DNA of 50,513 nt from a virus: the IMG/VR virus record IMGVR_UViG_3300042312_000581, positions 1 through 50,513 of that record, one strand, 5' to 3'. Positions 22,258 to 31,175 of this stretch are shown here, piece after piece. The notes beneath the pieces were generated by a model. That model saw only the letters and a list, made by a program, of their open reading frames with translations, made no database searches and was not told the DNA's origin. The position numbers and the translations under genes are program-made. The stretch's first letter is position 1. Each line of letters opens with the position of its first letter.

Positions 22258-22983
22258 ATGGCAAGCAATTCAGCGTATTTATCTCTACCTATCGAAGAGC
22301 GATTAAAGATCCTTTCTCGTATTTCAGTGCTAGAACTAAAGCATGTAGATGGCGTAATATCAACTCCTGAAGAAATGCTGCAAGCCATGCTGCAAGCCGC
22401 GAATGAGAGCGGACATCGTGATATCTTCCTTGATTGCTATGGCAAACAACTTTTAAAGCAAAACTGGACAAAAGAAGAATCTACGTCTATTGCTGAAGGT
22501 TATATCATCCGTTGGACTTCCAAAGAATACGAGAATGTTGAAACAGACTTGTATCCTTACAAGAAACCAGTATTTAAAGAGTCTGGGAACAGTCTAAAAA
22601 TCCAAAGCATTGATGACGCAAATGCTGATTGTGCAATCTTGAACGAAGTTTATTCCGATCGTACTTATCATCCTTTCTGGGTTACTCAAAACATTCTCGA
22701 CAACGCAGAATCAGAAGGATTGCAGCCTGTGGATACTGTATCTCATTTGATAATGCCAAAGACAACACCGATCTCTCGTATGACTGATGCCACTAGACAG
22801 TCAATCATTGAGAGTTTTTCTACGCTTGAGTCTGACTGGTATTTGCCAGAAACAAGGATCTCAGAATTGGTAAAAGAGATTAAAAATAGCGTGATCGAGA
22901 ATAACTGGCAAGGTCTTCACAATTTCATTCAAGAGACTAGAGCCTCTGTCTTGAAATTGCGAGAGTCGAATGGTCAAGCGTAA
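22258..22983 (+). CDS. hypothetical protein (241 aa)
   Basis: Acidic, mixed helix/strand. Contains SLPIEERLKILSRISVLELKHVDGVISTPEEMLQAML and a C-terminal helical region. No family recognised. Overlaps the next gene by 14 bases. Confidence 0.65.
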   Translation: MASNSAYLSLPIEERLKILSRISVLELKHVDGVISTPEEMLQAMLQAANESGHRDIFLDCYGKQLLKQNWTKEESTSIAEGYIIRWTSKEYENVETDLYPYKKPVFKESGNSLKIQSIDDANADCAILNEVYSDRTYHPFWVTQNILDNAESEGLQPVDTVSHLIMPKTTPISRMTDATRQSIIESFSTLESDWYLPETRISELVKEIKNSVIENNWQGLHNFIQETRASVLKLRESNGQA

Positions 22984-23164
22984 AGTTGGAAGACCAAAAA
23001 CAAGCGATCGCCTAAGACTTCAATTTTTGCTTACCGTTAAGCACAAAGAAGTATTGACTGCGATCGCTATTCAAAAAGAGCTAAAAGTCAATCAAGGCTC
23101 TTACAAAGATCAGCCAAATTTAAATGCGGCGATCATCTGGCTAATTGAAAATTATAAGGAGTAA
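22970..23164 (+). CDS. small DNA-binding candidate with AT-hook-like start (64 aa)
   Basis: KRKVGRPKTSDRLRLQFLLTVKHKEVLTAIAIQKEL...AAIIWLIENYKE. The GRP flanked by Lys/Arg is AT-hook-like, and the following strand-helix-helix pattern fits a ribbon-helix-helix fold. Probably a regulator of its own operon. Confidence 0.6.
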   Translation: MVKRKVGRPKTSDRLRLQFLLTVKHKEVLTAIAIQKELKVNQGSYKDQPNLNAAIIWLIENYKE

Positions 23165-23171
23165 ACATTTA

Positions 23172-23462
23172 ATGAGTAACAAAGTACAGCTACATTTCAC
23201 ATGGGAAAACGGTATTGATGCAGAGCCAACTCTGTATACAATTGATGTTGATTTGCTCAGAGCAGATACGTCTTTATCTGGTAACGATGAAGCTGTTAGA
23301 CTGGAAGTTCTTTCTGTGATTGATGGTGACAAGGATTATCTCGAATCTACATTAATGAATAAAATCTGGAAAGCTGAAGATGAAGGTGATTTTAATTTAG
23401 GCAAGTATTCTGTTAAAGACGATATTAGATGCATCACTCTTGAATCCTGTCAAGAACCTTAA
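23172..23462 (+). CDS. hypothetical protein (96 aa)
   Basis: MSNKVQLHFTWENGIDAEPTL... acidic, beta-rich first half. ATG 23172 is placed after TAAGGAG. No family recognised. Last gene of the island before a strong convergent terminator. Confidence 0.6.
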   Translation: MSNKVQLHFTWENGIDAEPTLYTIDVDLLRADTSLSGNDEAVRLEVLSVIDGDKDYLESTLMNKIWKAEDEGDFNLGKYSVKDDIRCITLESCQEP

Positions 23463-23465
23463 CTT

Positions 23466-23516
23466 GTAAACTAAAAGCCCCGTCTTGATATTGTCAAGAC
23501 GGGGCTTTTAGTTTAC
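23466..23516. terminator. perfect bidirectional terminator
   Basis: A 23-bp perfect stem around a 5-base loop: GTAAACTAAAAGCCCCGTCT and three more bases against their complement. It separates the rightward island from the leftward tape-measure gene, whose stop lies inside it (23513-23515). Confidence 0.92.
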
Positions 23517-26500
23517 ATACTCAACGCCGCCGATCGCGCCATCTCTCTTTGAATTTGCAAAGCGATCTCAGTAGCATTACCGCTACCAGTAGTCACATTT
23601 ACGTTATAGGTTTTATTGCCTCCTGAATTGTTCAATACGTTCTTAGTCTGGTTTGCGGGCAACACATTAGAGCCTCTAGGCAATGTCACAAGCTCAGCAC
23701 CTCGTTCTCCTACCAATGCCATACCGCCGCGGAAGTTTGTAACACCACTAGCAAAAGCAGGAACTTTACCTACCCCTACAGCGCCGCTAAGTGGTGAAGC
23801 CCCTTTGGCGACTGATAGAGCGCTGATAATTTGCTGTGCAGACTTACCTAAAATTTGCTGTATCTCAATCGCAGACGCTTTATCTAGCGCCCTTTGTTGC
23901 TCTTTAAATACTCTCTCACGTTCGATTTTCTGATCTTCAAAGGCGCGATCCTTGGCTAACTCAGCATCTTTTTGCTTGATCTTAAGCGCTTCTAACTCAG
24001 CATCAGCAGCTTTTTTGAGTTCAGCATCTTTGGCGGCTTGCTGTAGTTTAAGAGCATCTTCTTGCGCTTGCTGTTCCCTCTTAAATGTAGCTAACTCGCC
24101 ACGCTCAAAGGCTAATTTACTAGCCTGTAATTCAGCTTCGATTCTTTGCTTTTCAGGTTTGAGTACAGTGTTCTCAAAAGCCAACTTAGCAGCGTTTTGC
24201 TCAGCATCAAAAGCCAACTTAGCAGCGTTTAATTCAGCTTCAAAAGCCTTGTCACTAGCTCTCTTAGCTTCAGTGCGCTTTGCATCTTCAGCTTTATCAA
24301 TCTCAGCTTGTTTGGCTTTGTTGGCTTTCTCCAATTCGTCTAAGGCAAGCTGTACTTTTTTCTGCTCTTCACCCGTAGCGATCGCGGATACTTGAGCTAT
24401 TTGCTTAGCTTTAGCTACTAATTGTTCTTGGGATTCAGTACCACCAGCTACGCCTTGGGTCGCCGCTTGTGCTCTAATGCGTTCTTCTTCTTCGATTTGC
24501 GCTGCAATCCTAGCCCGATCTTCTGGGCTAGCAGTAGCGATCGCACCCTCATTACTGATTAATTGCTTAGCTTTTGACAAAGCCTCAGACGCTTGTTTGT
24601 CACGTTGAGCGCGTTGCGCTGCAAAAGCTTCATCGTCTTTACGTTGCTTTTCTGCTCTCTGTTCCTTAAGCGCATTTTGCTTGTCATCAAAATCCTGCTT
24701 GAGTTTGTTTAGTTTCTCCTCGTTTGCACGTTTCTTAGCATCAAGAGCATCCTCAAGTTGTAGTTTTTTGGCATTCTGAGTGTCGTCAAATGCGCGTTGC
24801 TTATCTTGTAAAGCTAGGGTTTGCTTTTCCTTTAGTGCCTCTGTTTCTAGCGCTTGCCTGCGATCTAGCTCACCTTTTGCGAGTGCATTTTTTTCTTCGA
24901 TTGCCTTGATTGCATTGGCATTCTCACGATCGCGTTTGGCTTTGGTGTCTTCAAAGGATCGCTTGATATTTTTTTCAGCGTCTTGGTTTTGTATCTCCTT
25001 AACCGCGATCGCTTGTTTTTTAAGCTCTTCAGTATTTACTTGAGCCGCCTTACCAAATTCAGCCGATGCATTCGCATTAGTTTCGTTTAATTTAATTTGC
25101 TCCTTAAGAATATCGTTTTGTCCTTTCAGAGCATTCTCTGATTGCTTTAAATCAATTAACTGACCCTCTCTAGTCCCCTTAGTTTCATCAATCGCGCCGC
25201 CTTGCTTGATTTTATTTTCTTGTTCAACGATCGCCTTCAGTCTTTCCTCATTGGCTTTTACCAGATTTTTAGCATCGGTAATTTGTTGCTCGCTTGCTTT
25301 TTTACCTTCAGCCGTAAGTCCTTTAAGTTGATTGCTAAATGTTTGGGCTTTAGTAGCAGATCGGATCGCTTCATCACCTAAAGTTTTTACTCCGATCCCA
25401 GTTGCGTTGAGTGCATCCAAAGATTCAGAAATCTGGTTAGCTTTGATTTGTGCAAATAAAACACCCGCAGCAGCAGCAGCTAATCCTAGAGGGATAATCA
25501 AAGCGCTAGCTGCCCCTGTAGCAGCCGCTAACGATCCTGTGAGTACTTTCGTAGCACCCGAATATAAAGCCGTTGCACCCGTGGCGATCGCAGTCTTAGC
25601 AGCGACTAAACCTAGTTGCACATTTTTGATTGCTAATTGGGCATTAGCAAGGATTAAATCACCTGTGATCTTCGTGGTAGCAAGACTATATAAACCAGTG
25701 GCGATCGTACTAGCTTGAGTTTTGATGGCTGTAGCACTTTGTGCAATGCCTTGAGAAACGGTAGCAGCAATAGATCCTTTGGTAGCTGCAACAGATGCAT
25801 TCTCAGCAATAGTCTTCTCGACAATCGCACCCGTTAAAATTTTAAACGCGCCAATCGTAGGAGTAATTACAGCTAACGTACCTGTAACTACAGCCGAAAT
25901 AGCAAATCCTGCACCAACTAAACCAGCTAGCGTACCAATTACACCCTTGATAGCAGGATCTAATTTTGCAAAGCCATCGGTAACACCTCTTAAAGTATTT
26001 GTAACTACGAGTGTGAATGGCGCAATAACTGCCCCAACTTCCGCGAGTGCATCCTTAAGTTGATTGGCGCTAGCAGCCGCTTTATTAAATCCTGCTGCTT
26101 TCTCAAAGTTCGCATTTACAGCGCCGCTTGCATCCGCAACAGTATTTAAGCCATTTTGCAGAGACGGTAAGACAGCATTAACATTTTTAGCACTGCCAAA
26201 TAGGGTATTAAGTGCGGTTGAGTTTTGGTCGATTCCTTGTGCTTTAAGTTGCTTAAGAGCTTCTTCTAGTCCACCCGATTTGATTTTTTGCTCGTCTAAA
26301 ACAATACCTAACCCCTGAGCTTTCTTGACAAAATCGCCACTTTGCAAACCATCAAGAGCTTGGTTAAGCGCTCCTACTGAGGTTTTGGCTGTGATGCCCT
26401 GCTTTGATGCATTAGCAATAAATGAATTTAATTGCTCAAAGCTAGTACCTGTACCCGCAGCAGTGCTAGCTAATTTATCGTATTGCGCCCCTAGTTCTCC

Positions 26501-27526
26501 TACTGGAACTTTAGCAGCCCTAGCAGTGGCAACCAATTGATCGGTCACTTTTGCTGCGTCGCTAGCTGGTAAGTTGTAGGCTTTTAATACTGTTGATGTG
26601 AGTCCGAGTGCTTGATTAAAGTCAATTTGTTCAGAGATAGCAAGCTTTTGCGATGCCCTTAGTACATCAATATTCTCTTTAGTGCCGCGATAGCCTTGCT
26701 GTGCTACTGTCGCAGCATTGGCAGTTAGATCGGCTGTGGAAACTTGATTCTTGAGTTCTACTGCTAATCCTTTTAATGCTTCACTTAATCCCTTTGCATC
26801 TTGTGCCTGTACGCTTAACGCCCCTTGTGACTTGCGTTGTTCAGCAAAAGCGGCGCTAGCTGATTCTTGGAACTGCTTTACTTTTTGAGCCGCAATTCCC
26901 AATAGTTCAGCACTATCTTTTAGGTTTCCCGTGAAATTACGCTGACCTGTGTTGACTTTTCCAAATTCTTTCTCGATTTTTTGGAGGTTAAGCGAGTTGA
27001 TGCCCGCTGCCAATTCTTTCGCGTTAGCAGCATCGGCAGCGCTAAATCCAGCTTTATCAATAGCTGCTAATTGTTGTTTATACCTGAGAGCCTCTTGCAG
27101 ATTTTGCGCTGTGAATTTAGCTTCTTTATCAGCACCTTCATTGCCGCCTTGAGTTACCCGCACATTTGCCGCCGCAAATTGCTTTTCTAATTGATCGAGA
27201 ACCTTCTGAGCATTAGCTTCTTTTCGTGCGGTTGCATCAGCATCTCTCTGTGATTCACGTTGTGCATTTTGCTCTTGTTTAGCTGCTAATTGTTCGGCTC
27301 TTAGTAAGTCATTTGCAGCGCTTTTAGCTTTCTTCTCTTCCAGCGCATCAATTTCAAGTTGTAACTTTTTGAGCGATGCCTCAGCAATTTTAGTCGCGTC
27401 ATCACCGCCCAAGTTAAAAACAGGTGCTTTGATATTACTGATAGCATTTTGCAGTTTGTCGATATCTCCGATCGCATCGTTGATACCTTCAAAACTTACT
27501 CTAATTGCGTAATTCTCATCAGCCAT
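23513..27526 (-). CDS. tail tape measure protein
   Basis: 1337 residues; sets siphophage tail length. Residues about 215-440 match the TP901-type tape-measure core (ISEQIDFNQALGLTSTVLKAYNLPASDAAKVTDQLV..., GALNQALDGLQSGDF). Hydrophobic stretches lie near 525-565 and 675-690. Residues about 760-1240 are long charged coiled coil with repeated NAAKLAF units and matching DNA repeats. The C terminus holds FASGVTNFRGGMALVGERGAELVTLPRGSNVLP, usual for these proteins. At about 0.15 nm per residue the tail would be around 200 nm. Directly downstream of the tail chaperone region, as in lambda-like phages. Confidence 0.95.
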   Translation of the reverse strand: MADENYAIRVSFEGINDAIGDIDKLQNAISNIKAPVFNLGGDDATKIAEASLKKLQLEIDALEEKKAKSAANDLLRAEQLAAKQEQNAQRESQRDADATARKEANAQKVLDQLEKQFAAANVRVTQGGNEGADKEAKFTAQNLQEALRYKQQLAAIDKAGFSAADAANAKELAAGINSLNLQKIEKEFGKVNTGQRNFTGNLKDSAELLGIAAQKVKQFQESASAAFAEQRKSQGALSVQAQDAKGLSEALKGLAVELKNQVSTADLTANAATVAQQGYRGTKENIDVLRASQKLAISEQIDFNQALGLTSTVLKAYNLPASDAAKVTDQLVATARAAKVPVGELGAQYDKLASTAAGTGTSFEQLNSFIANASKQGITAKTSVGALNQALDGLQSGDFVKKAQGLGIVLDEQKIKSGGLEEALKQLKAQGIDQNSTALNTLFGSAKNVNAVLPSLQNGLNTVADASGAVNANFEKAAGFNKAAASANQLKDALAEVGAVIAPFTLVVTNTLRGVTDGFAKLDPAIKGVIGTLAGLVGAGFAISAVVTGTLAVITPTIGAFKILTGAIVEKTIAENASVAATKGSIAATVSQGIAQSATAIKTQASTIATGLYSLATTKITGDLILANAQLAIKNVQLGLVAAKTAIATGATALYSGATKVLTGSLAAATGAASALIIPLGLAAAAAGVLFAQIKANQISESLDALNATGIGVKTLGDEAIRSATKAQTFSNQLKGLTAEGKKASEQQITDAKNLVKANEERLKAIVEQENKIKQGGAIDETKGTREGQLIDLKQSENALKGQNDILKEQIKLNETNANASAEFGKAAQVNTEELKKQAIAVKEIQNQDAEKNIKRSFEDTKAKRDRENANAIKAIEEKNALAKGELDRRQALETEALKEKQTLALQDKQRAFDDTQNAKKLQLEDALDAKKRANEEKLNKLKQDFDDKQNALKEQRAEKQRKDDEAFAAQRAQRDKQASEALSKAKQLISNEGAIATASPEDRARIAAQIEEEERIRAQAATQGVAGGTESQEQLVAKAKQIAQVSAIATGEEQKKVQLALDELEKANKAKQAEIDKAEDAKRTEAKRASDKAFEAELNAAKLAFDAEQNAAKLAFENTVLKPEKQRIEAELQASKLAFERGELATFKREQQAQEDALKLQQAAKDAELKKAADAELEALKIKQKDAELAKDRAFEDQKIERERVFKEQQRALDKASAIEIQQILGKSAQQIISALSVAKGASPLSGAVGVGKVPAFASGVTNFRGGMALVGERGAELVTLPRGSNVLPANQTKNVLNNSGGNKTYNVNVTTGSGNATEIALQIQREMARSAALSM

Positions 27527-27528
27527 AT

Positions 27529-27903
27529 CTAGTCACCCTCAATCAAACTTTTTAAAAAAGTGTCGAAATAATTAACCATTGCTTGGGTTGAAGCCTTGTT
27601 TGACTCTAATGTTAGAGTCAAATACTTATGCCTTTTTTGCAACCATCTCAAAGCGATCGCTACGTTTAGATCGTCTGTATCGCTAAGCATCAACCAATGC
27701 TTAGCAACTAAGGCAAGGTGATTGGGGATATCTTTACGCTGTAGGTCAAGACCTTCTAAAATTTCTTTTCCATCAAGAGAATTGTGAATAATTACTAGCC
27801 CGTTTTCTTCCTGCTCTATGCGTGGATTACACCAGCAAGAGCCGTCTTCGTTTTCTTCGTGTTCTCGAAGATCATTGACTGGTATAACGTGGACTGTTGG
27901 CAT
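27529..27903 (-). CDS. conserved tail-region phage protein (124 aa)
   Basis: VHVIPVNDLREHEENEDGSCWCNPRIEQEENGLVIIHNSLDGKE is the signature of a small family (HVIPxNDLREH...CWCxP...HNSxDxRE) widespread in phages. Its function is unknown. Positioned between the chaperone frameshift product and the tape measure gene. The C-terminal part is helical. Confidence 0.72.
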   Translation of the reverse strand: MPTVHVIPVNDLREHEENEDGSCWCNPRIEQEENGLVIIHNSLDGKEILEGLDLQRKDIPNHLALVAKHWLMLSDTDDLNVAIALRWLQKRHKYLTLTLESNKASTQAMVNYFDTFLKSLIEGD

Positions 27904-27907
27904 ATTT

Positions 27908-28318
27908 TTACTCAGCTAATAATTCAATCGTCTCGTAATCGCAAATTTCTACAACCCAATTCGGGATCTTGCCTTTCTTAAACAGCAAAGCAAACTTCTT
28001 GGCAAAGCCTACAGACATCCGCTTCTTAGCTTGCATTCTACGCAATGCTTGCAGTGATGGTGTAAGCGATCTAAAGGCTTTCTCACGGTCTTTAAAATCA
28101 CCAGTAGCTAGGGTATTTCGCGCCGCTATCACCTCTAGTTCTGCCGATCGCTGTAACTCTTGCTCGTTAATATAAGCAAGATATTGCCTAATTACGCTGA
28201 TTCGAGTAGACCCGAAATCTCCACTAAATCTGTCTCGGAATCTTGATCCTGTGAGTTTGAGGTAGATTTGATTCCACTCTTCCTCGATGTCTTTAACGGT
28301 ACGGTTGGACTTCCGTCC
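27908..28318 (-). CDS. T-domain of tail assembly chaperone, reached by -1 frameshift
   Basis: This frame is continuous with the chaperone gene only through a -1 slip at 28318-28324 and gives 136 further residues: GRKSNRTVKDIEEEWNQIYLK..., ending DYETIELLAE. It has no start codon of its own near its 5' end; a GTG deeper inside (28132) is less plausible. The joined product is about 112 + 136 = 248 residues, close to lambda gpGT. Such fusions bind the tape measure and tail tube subunits during assembly. Confidence 0.82.
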   Translation of the reverse strand, partial: GRKSNRTVKDIEEEWNQIYLKLTGSRFRDRFSGDFGSTRISVIRQYLAYINEQELQRSAELEVIAARNTLATGDFKDREKAFRSLTPSLQALRRMQAKKRMSVGFAKKFALLFKKGKIPNWVVEICDYETIELLAE

Positions 28319-28653
28319 TTTCCCTCAGTCACGGGTTCATCAAGTTCATAGTTTTCAGTAATTCCCTCGCGTTCAGATACAAAAGTTAGCCACAAAGCCT
28401 CGATCAAAAGTATTGACTTTTTGAGTTGTGCTGTAATTTCTTCACGGCTTACAGATAATCGTACCGCCAACCATGCCGATACCTGTACGATTTTCCACTC
28501 AGTATTGGCACTGGTCGAGCTTAAATCAATAGCGATCGCTTTATCGACTGCAATCGCTTCATCTACGGTTAATTCCCCTAGTAAAGGAATTTCAACACCA
28601 AAAACGGTTTTAGATTTAAAGTGAGGCTTTTGCTCAATCTCAAAAATTAGCAT
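28192..28653 (-). CDS. tail assembly chaperone, gpG-like (frame 0)
   Basis: 153 residues. Helical N-terminal body (ELTVDEAIAVDKAIAIDL..., AWLAVRLSVSREEITAQLKKSILLIEALWLTFV), then a low-complexity acidic tail beyond the slippery site. Gene order major tail protein - this gene - frameshift extension - tape measure is the classic tail chaperone position. Frame-0 reading gives the short form, -1 slippage the long form. Overlaps its upstream neighbour by 7 bases. Confidence 0.82.
   Translation of the reverse strand: MLIFEIEQKPHFKSKTVFGVEIPLLGELTVDEAIAVDKAIAIDLSSTSANTEWKIVQVSAWLAVRLSVSREEITAQLKKSILLIEALWLTFVSEREGITENYELDEPVTEGKDGSPTVPLKTSRKSGIKSTSNSQDQDSETDLVEISGLLESA
28318..28324 (-). promoter_or_regulatory. 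programmed -1 ribosomal frameshift site GGGAAAG
   Basis: In frame 0 the codons read GAG GGA AAG, so the heptamer is G GGA AAG, identical to the lambda G/GT slippery sequence. In the -1 frame a stop (TGA) lies just upstream and the frame is then open for 137 codons, the pattern of a true recoding site. Confidence 0.85.
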
Positions 28654-28859
28654 ATTTGCAAAGTGATATTTTGATGTGTATTAATGTCAGTCTTTGGAAT
28701 TAATACAGTGGCAACCAAAACGCGATCGCCACTGTATAAATCTACTTTTGTTTCTTGCGTAAACTCTTCCCTTAGATAAAGCATTTCGGCAATAAGCTGC
28801 TTGCCGTCTAGCTTGCAGCTTATTGCGTATGCTTTAGGAGAGATTAGATATTCGTGCAT
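28647..28859 (-). CDS. small tail-operon protein (70 aa)
   Basis: MHEYLISPKAYAISCKLDGKQLIAEMLYL... beta-rich. Overlaps both neighbours (ATG start on the major tail protein stop; 7 bases with the chaperone gene). Unknown tail accessory. Confidence 0.6.
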   Translation of the reverse strand: MHEYLISPKAYAISCKLDGKQLIAEMLYLREEFTQETKVDLYSGDRVLVATVLIPKTDINTHQNITLQIC

Positions 28860-29638
28860 TAAGTTACGACTGCGGGATCTGTGAATACACTTCCGTTAGC
28901 TTTGAAAGGTAAGTTTTGCTTGCTAATCGCGCCAGCCTGTACGTCAATAGTCTGGTCTGTGCAATAGCAGATAGCACGGCGAACCGATCCCGATGTATAA
29001 CCAGCCGCTGGAGGCGGAGTAGTGATAACTACCCACATATAATTCCCTGGAGTTGAAATCACGGTAGTACCATCGATCGCAGTTGCGCCGATCGTCAAGT
29101 TGGCTACGGTAGTTAGCCCAGCATCGATAGAACTAAACGCACCATCACAGCTAAATTCACCCGCGCCACTAACGATTTGACCTTGATCAAATAGGGTCGA
29201 GTCAAAGGTTCGCAACTGTTCATCAGCGAGGGTTACTGTACCTGTAGCTGTTGAACGCGCTCCAAGAGGGATAAAGTTAGAGCTAGTGCTGTTATTTGGG
29301 ATCGCTAGATGGTTCGCATCGAGTGCAATTGAGCCAGTCGCAGTGTACGGCCCCGACCCAGTGCTTAACGCCGTGCTGACAGCAGTTGTAACCGTTGCGC
29401 TAACTACGTTCCCAGTTACTGGATCGGTAAATGGCAGACAAGTTCCAGCAGGGATCTTAATGGTTTGCCCAGCCGTTGCAACGCTATAAGATACAGCAAC
29501 AGAAGTCGCGTTCTTAAGAGCAGCCGTGGTAACGGTGATCGCAATGCGCTTGGGGTAATCGGTGTCGCCTTTACCTAAAGGCACGATCTCAACTTTAGCG
29601 CCATTACCCGTCTCAAATGTCGTGAGCTTCTCACCCAT
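28859..29638 (-). CDS. major tail (tube) protein candidate
   Basis: 259 residues, Ala/Thr/Val-rich and beta-rich, no Walker or enzymatic motif, N terminus MGEKLTTFETGNGAKVEIVP. First gene of the leftward tail block, two genes before the frameshifted chaperone, which is where the tube subunit sits in siphophages. Two central segments resemble inserted Ig-like beta repeats. Family not matched by motif. Confidence 0.65.
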   Translation of the reverse strand: MGEKLTTFETGNGAKVEIVPLGKGDTDYPKRIAITVTTAALKNATSVAVSYSVATAGQTIKIPAGTCLPFTDPVTGNVVSATVTTAVSTALSTGSGPYTATGSIALDANHLAIPNNSTSSNFIPLGARSTATGTVTLADEQLRTFDSTLFDQGQIVSGAGEFSCDGAFSSIDAGLTTVANLTIGATAIDGTTVISTPGNYMWVVITTPPPAAGYTSGSVRRAICYCTDQTIDVQAGAISKQNLPFKANGSVFTDPAVVT

Positions 29639-29687
29639 GATTTTAATCCTAGATACTTTACCCTCTAGGATTGCATCAAAAAATAGC

Positions 29688-29693
29688 TATAAT
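29688..29693 (+). promoter_or_regulatory. -10 element upstream of coiled-coil gene
   Basis: TATAAT at 29688-29693. No clear -35 is seen at 17 bases, so an activator may help. The three CGGACT repeats lie just downstream. Confidence 0.45.
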
Positions 29694-29701
29694 ATTGAGT
29701 A

Positions 29702-29729
29702 CGGACTGATCGCGGACTAACTACGGACT
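29702..29729 (+). repeat. three CGGACT repeats with 11-bp period
   Basis: CGGACT at 29702-29707, 29713-29718 and 29724-29729, one per helical turn, between a TATAAT box and the ATG at 29738. It could be an operator array on one DNA face, or an RNA-binding site in the leader. Confidence 0.7.
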
Positions 29730-29737
29730 GAGATTTT

Positions 29738-30799
29738 ATGAGTGAAAATATTGAAGATTTGAAAGAGTTTCGCCGTAGCATTAGCGATATTTTTGGCGGC
29801 GATTTTTTGAGCGATAGAGCTATCATCAACAAGGTTAAAAGGGTTGCAGAAAACAATGATATTTTGTTTGAAATTTCGTGTATGTTTGACAACCCTAAGA
29901 GCTTGAAAGTTAAAATCAAAGAGCTAGCAGAATTTCGCGACCGCGTGAAAAGCCTTTTACATGTATCGCCTGAAGTTAGCGACCCTGATTCTATTGGTTT
30001 TATTGAGTACCTCATGGGCCGATACAAGCGCTGGGAACGCGATCATGAGGTTACTCAATTTGCGCTTGAGGTCAAACAGCTTTTAATTGATCTAGTTGGC
30101 AAAGACATTAGCAATGATGAAGCGATCGCTGAGATTAAGCGCTTGCAAGCCAATCAAAACAGAAGTGACAAAATCATCCTTGATAGGCTTGCAGAACAAG
30201 AGGAGTTTGAAAAGGCTCCACGTTATGATCCGCAAGAAGTCTCAGAAATCTGTGATGATAGCGATCATAAATCTGCCAAGGATCGCGAAATTGAGAGACT
30301 AAATCGCTGTCTATCGGAGATTGTTGACATTTTAAATAGGGCTAATACAGAATGTCTTGACCATTACAGATCCAAGCAAGAAGAAAAAATTGTTCTTACT
30401 GGATTCCGCCGATTATGCGACATTCACGCAGCCCTTTTTAAAAAGCGTAGTGAGTATGAGATTTATGGCAGTCTCATTATTAATGATTTGCTGAACTCAG
30501 TAAATCTACAAGCCCAAAAGCACGCCTATGATCAGAAAGAAATCAAGAGGATAGATAAGAATGAAGCGATCGCCAAGATTGAACAACTTACAGGAGACAA
30601 GGATCGCGAAATTGAGAGACTAAATCGCTCTCTATCTGGTATTGCCTCGTTTTTGGACTTGCCTAGTGATGCTAAGCAGCTTGATATCTGCTTTGCAATC
30701 ATGGAGCTAAGGCAGAAATACAAAAAGATTAGTCGAGAGCCTTCATCATATGAGCAGATCGTCATAGTTGATTGGATCGCCCGTCTCGTTGGTAAGTAA
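29738..30799 (+). CDS. coiled-coil protein with internal repeats (353 aa)
   Basis: Highly charged and helical. Two copies of KDREIERLNRxLSxI (around residues 185 and 290), each following an EAIAxI segment, show an internal duplication. No enzymatic motif or family recognised. First gene of a short rightward island inside the leftward structural region. Confidence 0.7.
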   Translation: MSENIEDLKEFRRSISDIFGGDFLSDRAIINKVKRVAENNDILFEISCMFDNPKSLKVKIKELAEFRDRVKSLLHVSPEVSDPDSIGFIEYLMGRYKRWERDHEVTQFALEVKQLLIDLVGKDISNDEAIAEIKRLQANQNRSDKIILDRLAEQEEFEKAPRYDPQEVSEICDDSDHKSAKDREIERLNRCLSEIVDILNRANTECLDHYRSKQEEKIVLTGFRRLCDIHAALFKKRSEYEIYGSLIINDLLNSVNLQAQKHAYDQKEIKRIDKNEAIAKIEQLTGDKDREIERLNRSLSGIASFLDLPSDAKQLDICFAIMELRQKYKKISREPSSYEQIVIVDWIARLVGK

Positions 30800-30801
30800 G
30801 C

Positions 30802-31020
30802 ATGGAAGAAGGTAAATCAATAGAAATAAAAATCGTCATCACATCTGCTTTTCTTGCAGAGCTTAATAAACTTATGCCAGATTGCGAGAAGGGCAAGGGA
30901 TATCGCACTGAGATAATCTATTTTTTTATCAGAGAAGGTTATCTTGCAACTAAAAATAAATCACAGCAAGAGCCGCGCCCGAATCATGGGAACAATCGAG
31001 ATTATTTAAGGAGAGGTTGA
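30802..31020 (+). CDS. ribbon-helix-helix candidate (72 aa)
   Basis: SIEIKIVITSAFLAELNKLMPDCEKGKGYRTEIIYFFIREGYLATKN shows a strand followed by two helices, as in CopG/Arc proteins. Basic C terminus. Two bases downstream of the coiled-coil gene. Confidence 0.55.
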   Translation: MEEGKSIEIKIVITSAFLAELNKLMPDCEKGKGYRTEIIYFFIREGYLATKNKSQQEPRPNHGNNRDYLRRG

Positions 31021-31022
31021 AG

Positions 31023-31175
31023 ATGAGGATTTATCAGAATTTGGCAGACGCTTCATGGCTTGAAAAGATTATTTATTACTTTGATTTAATATCAAATTTT
31101 TTCGGTTATTTATTGGCTATTATTTGGATTGGTTTGTTTGTTTTGGTAATGCTTAGTGATGCAAGGAGAAACTAA
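31023..31175 (+). CDS. single-span membrane microprotein (50 aa)
   Basis: MRIYQNLADASWLEKIIYYF... then hydrophobic FFGYLLAIIWIGLFVLVML and a basic end SDARRN. Tight spacing with both neighbours; ATG of the next gene follows the stop directly. Confidence 0.6.
   Translation: MRIYQNLADASWLEKIIYYFDLISNFFGYLLAIIWIGLFVLVMLSDARRN

Noticed and set aside
23616-27152. Many rightward frames across the tape measure gene.
   Set aside because: They are Ala/Ser-rich antisense shadows of the tape measure coding sequence.
27908-28132. A separate 74-residue gene.
   Set aside because: It is the end of the tail-chaperone extension reached by frameshift, open from 28318.
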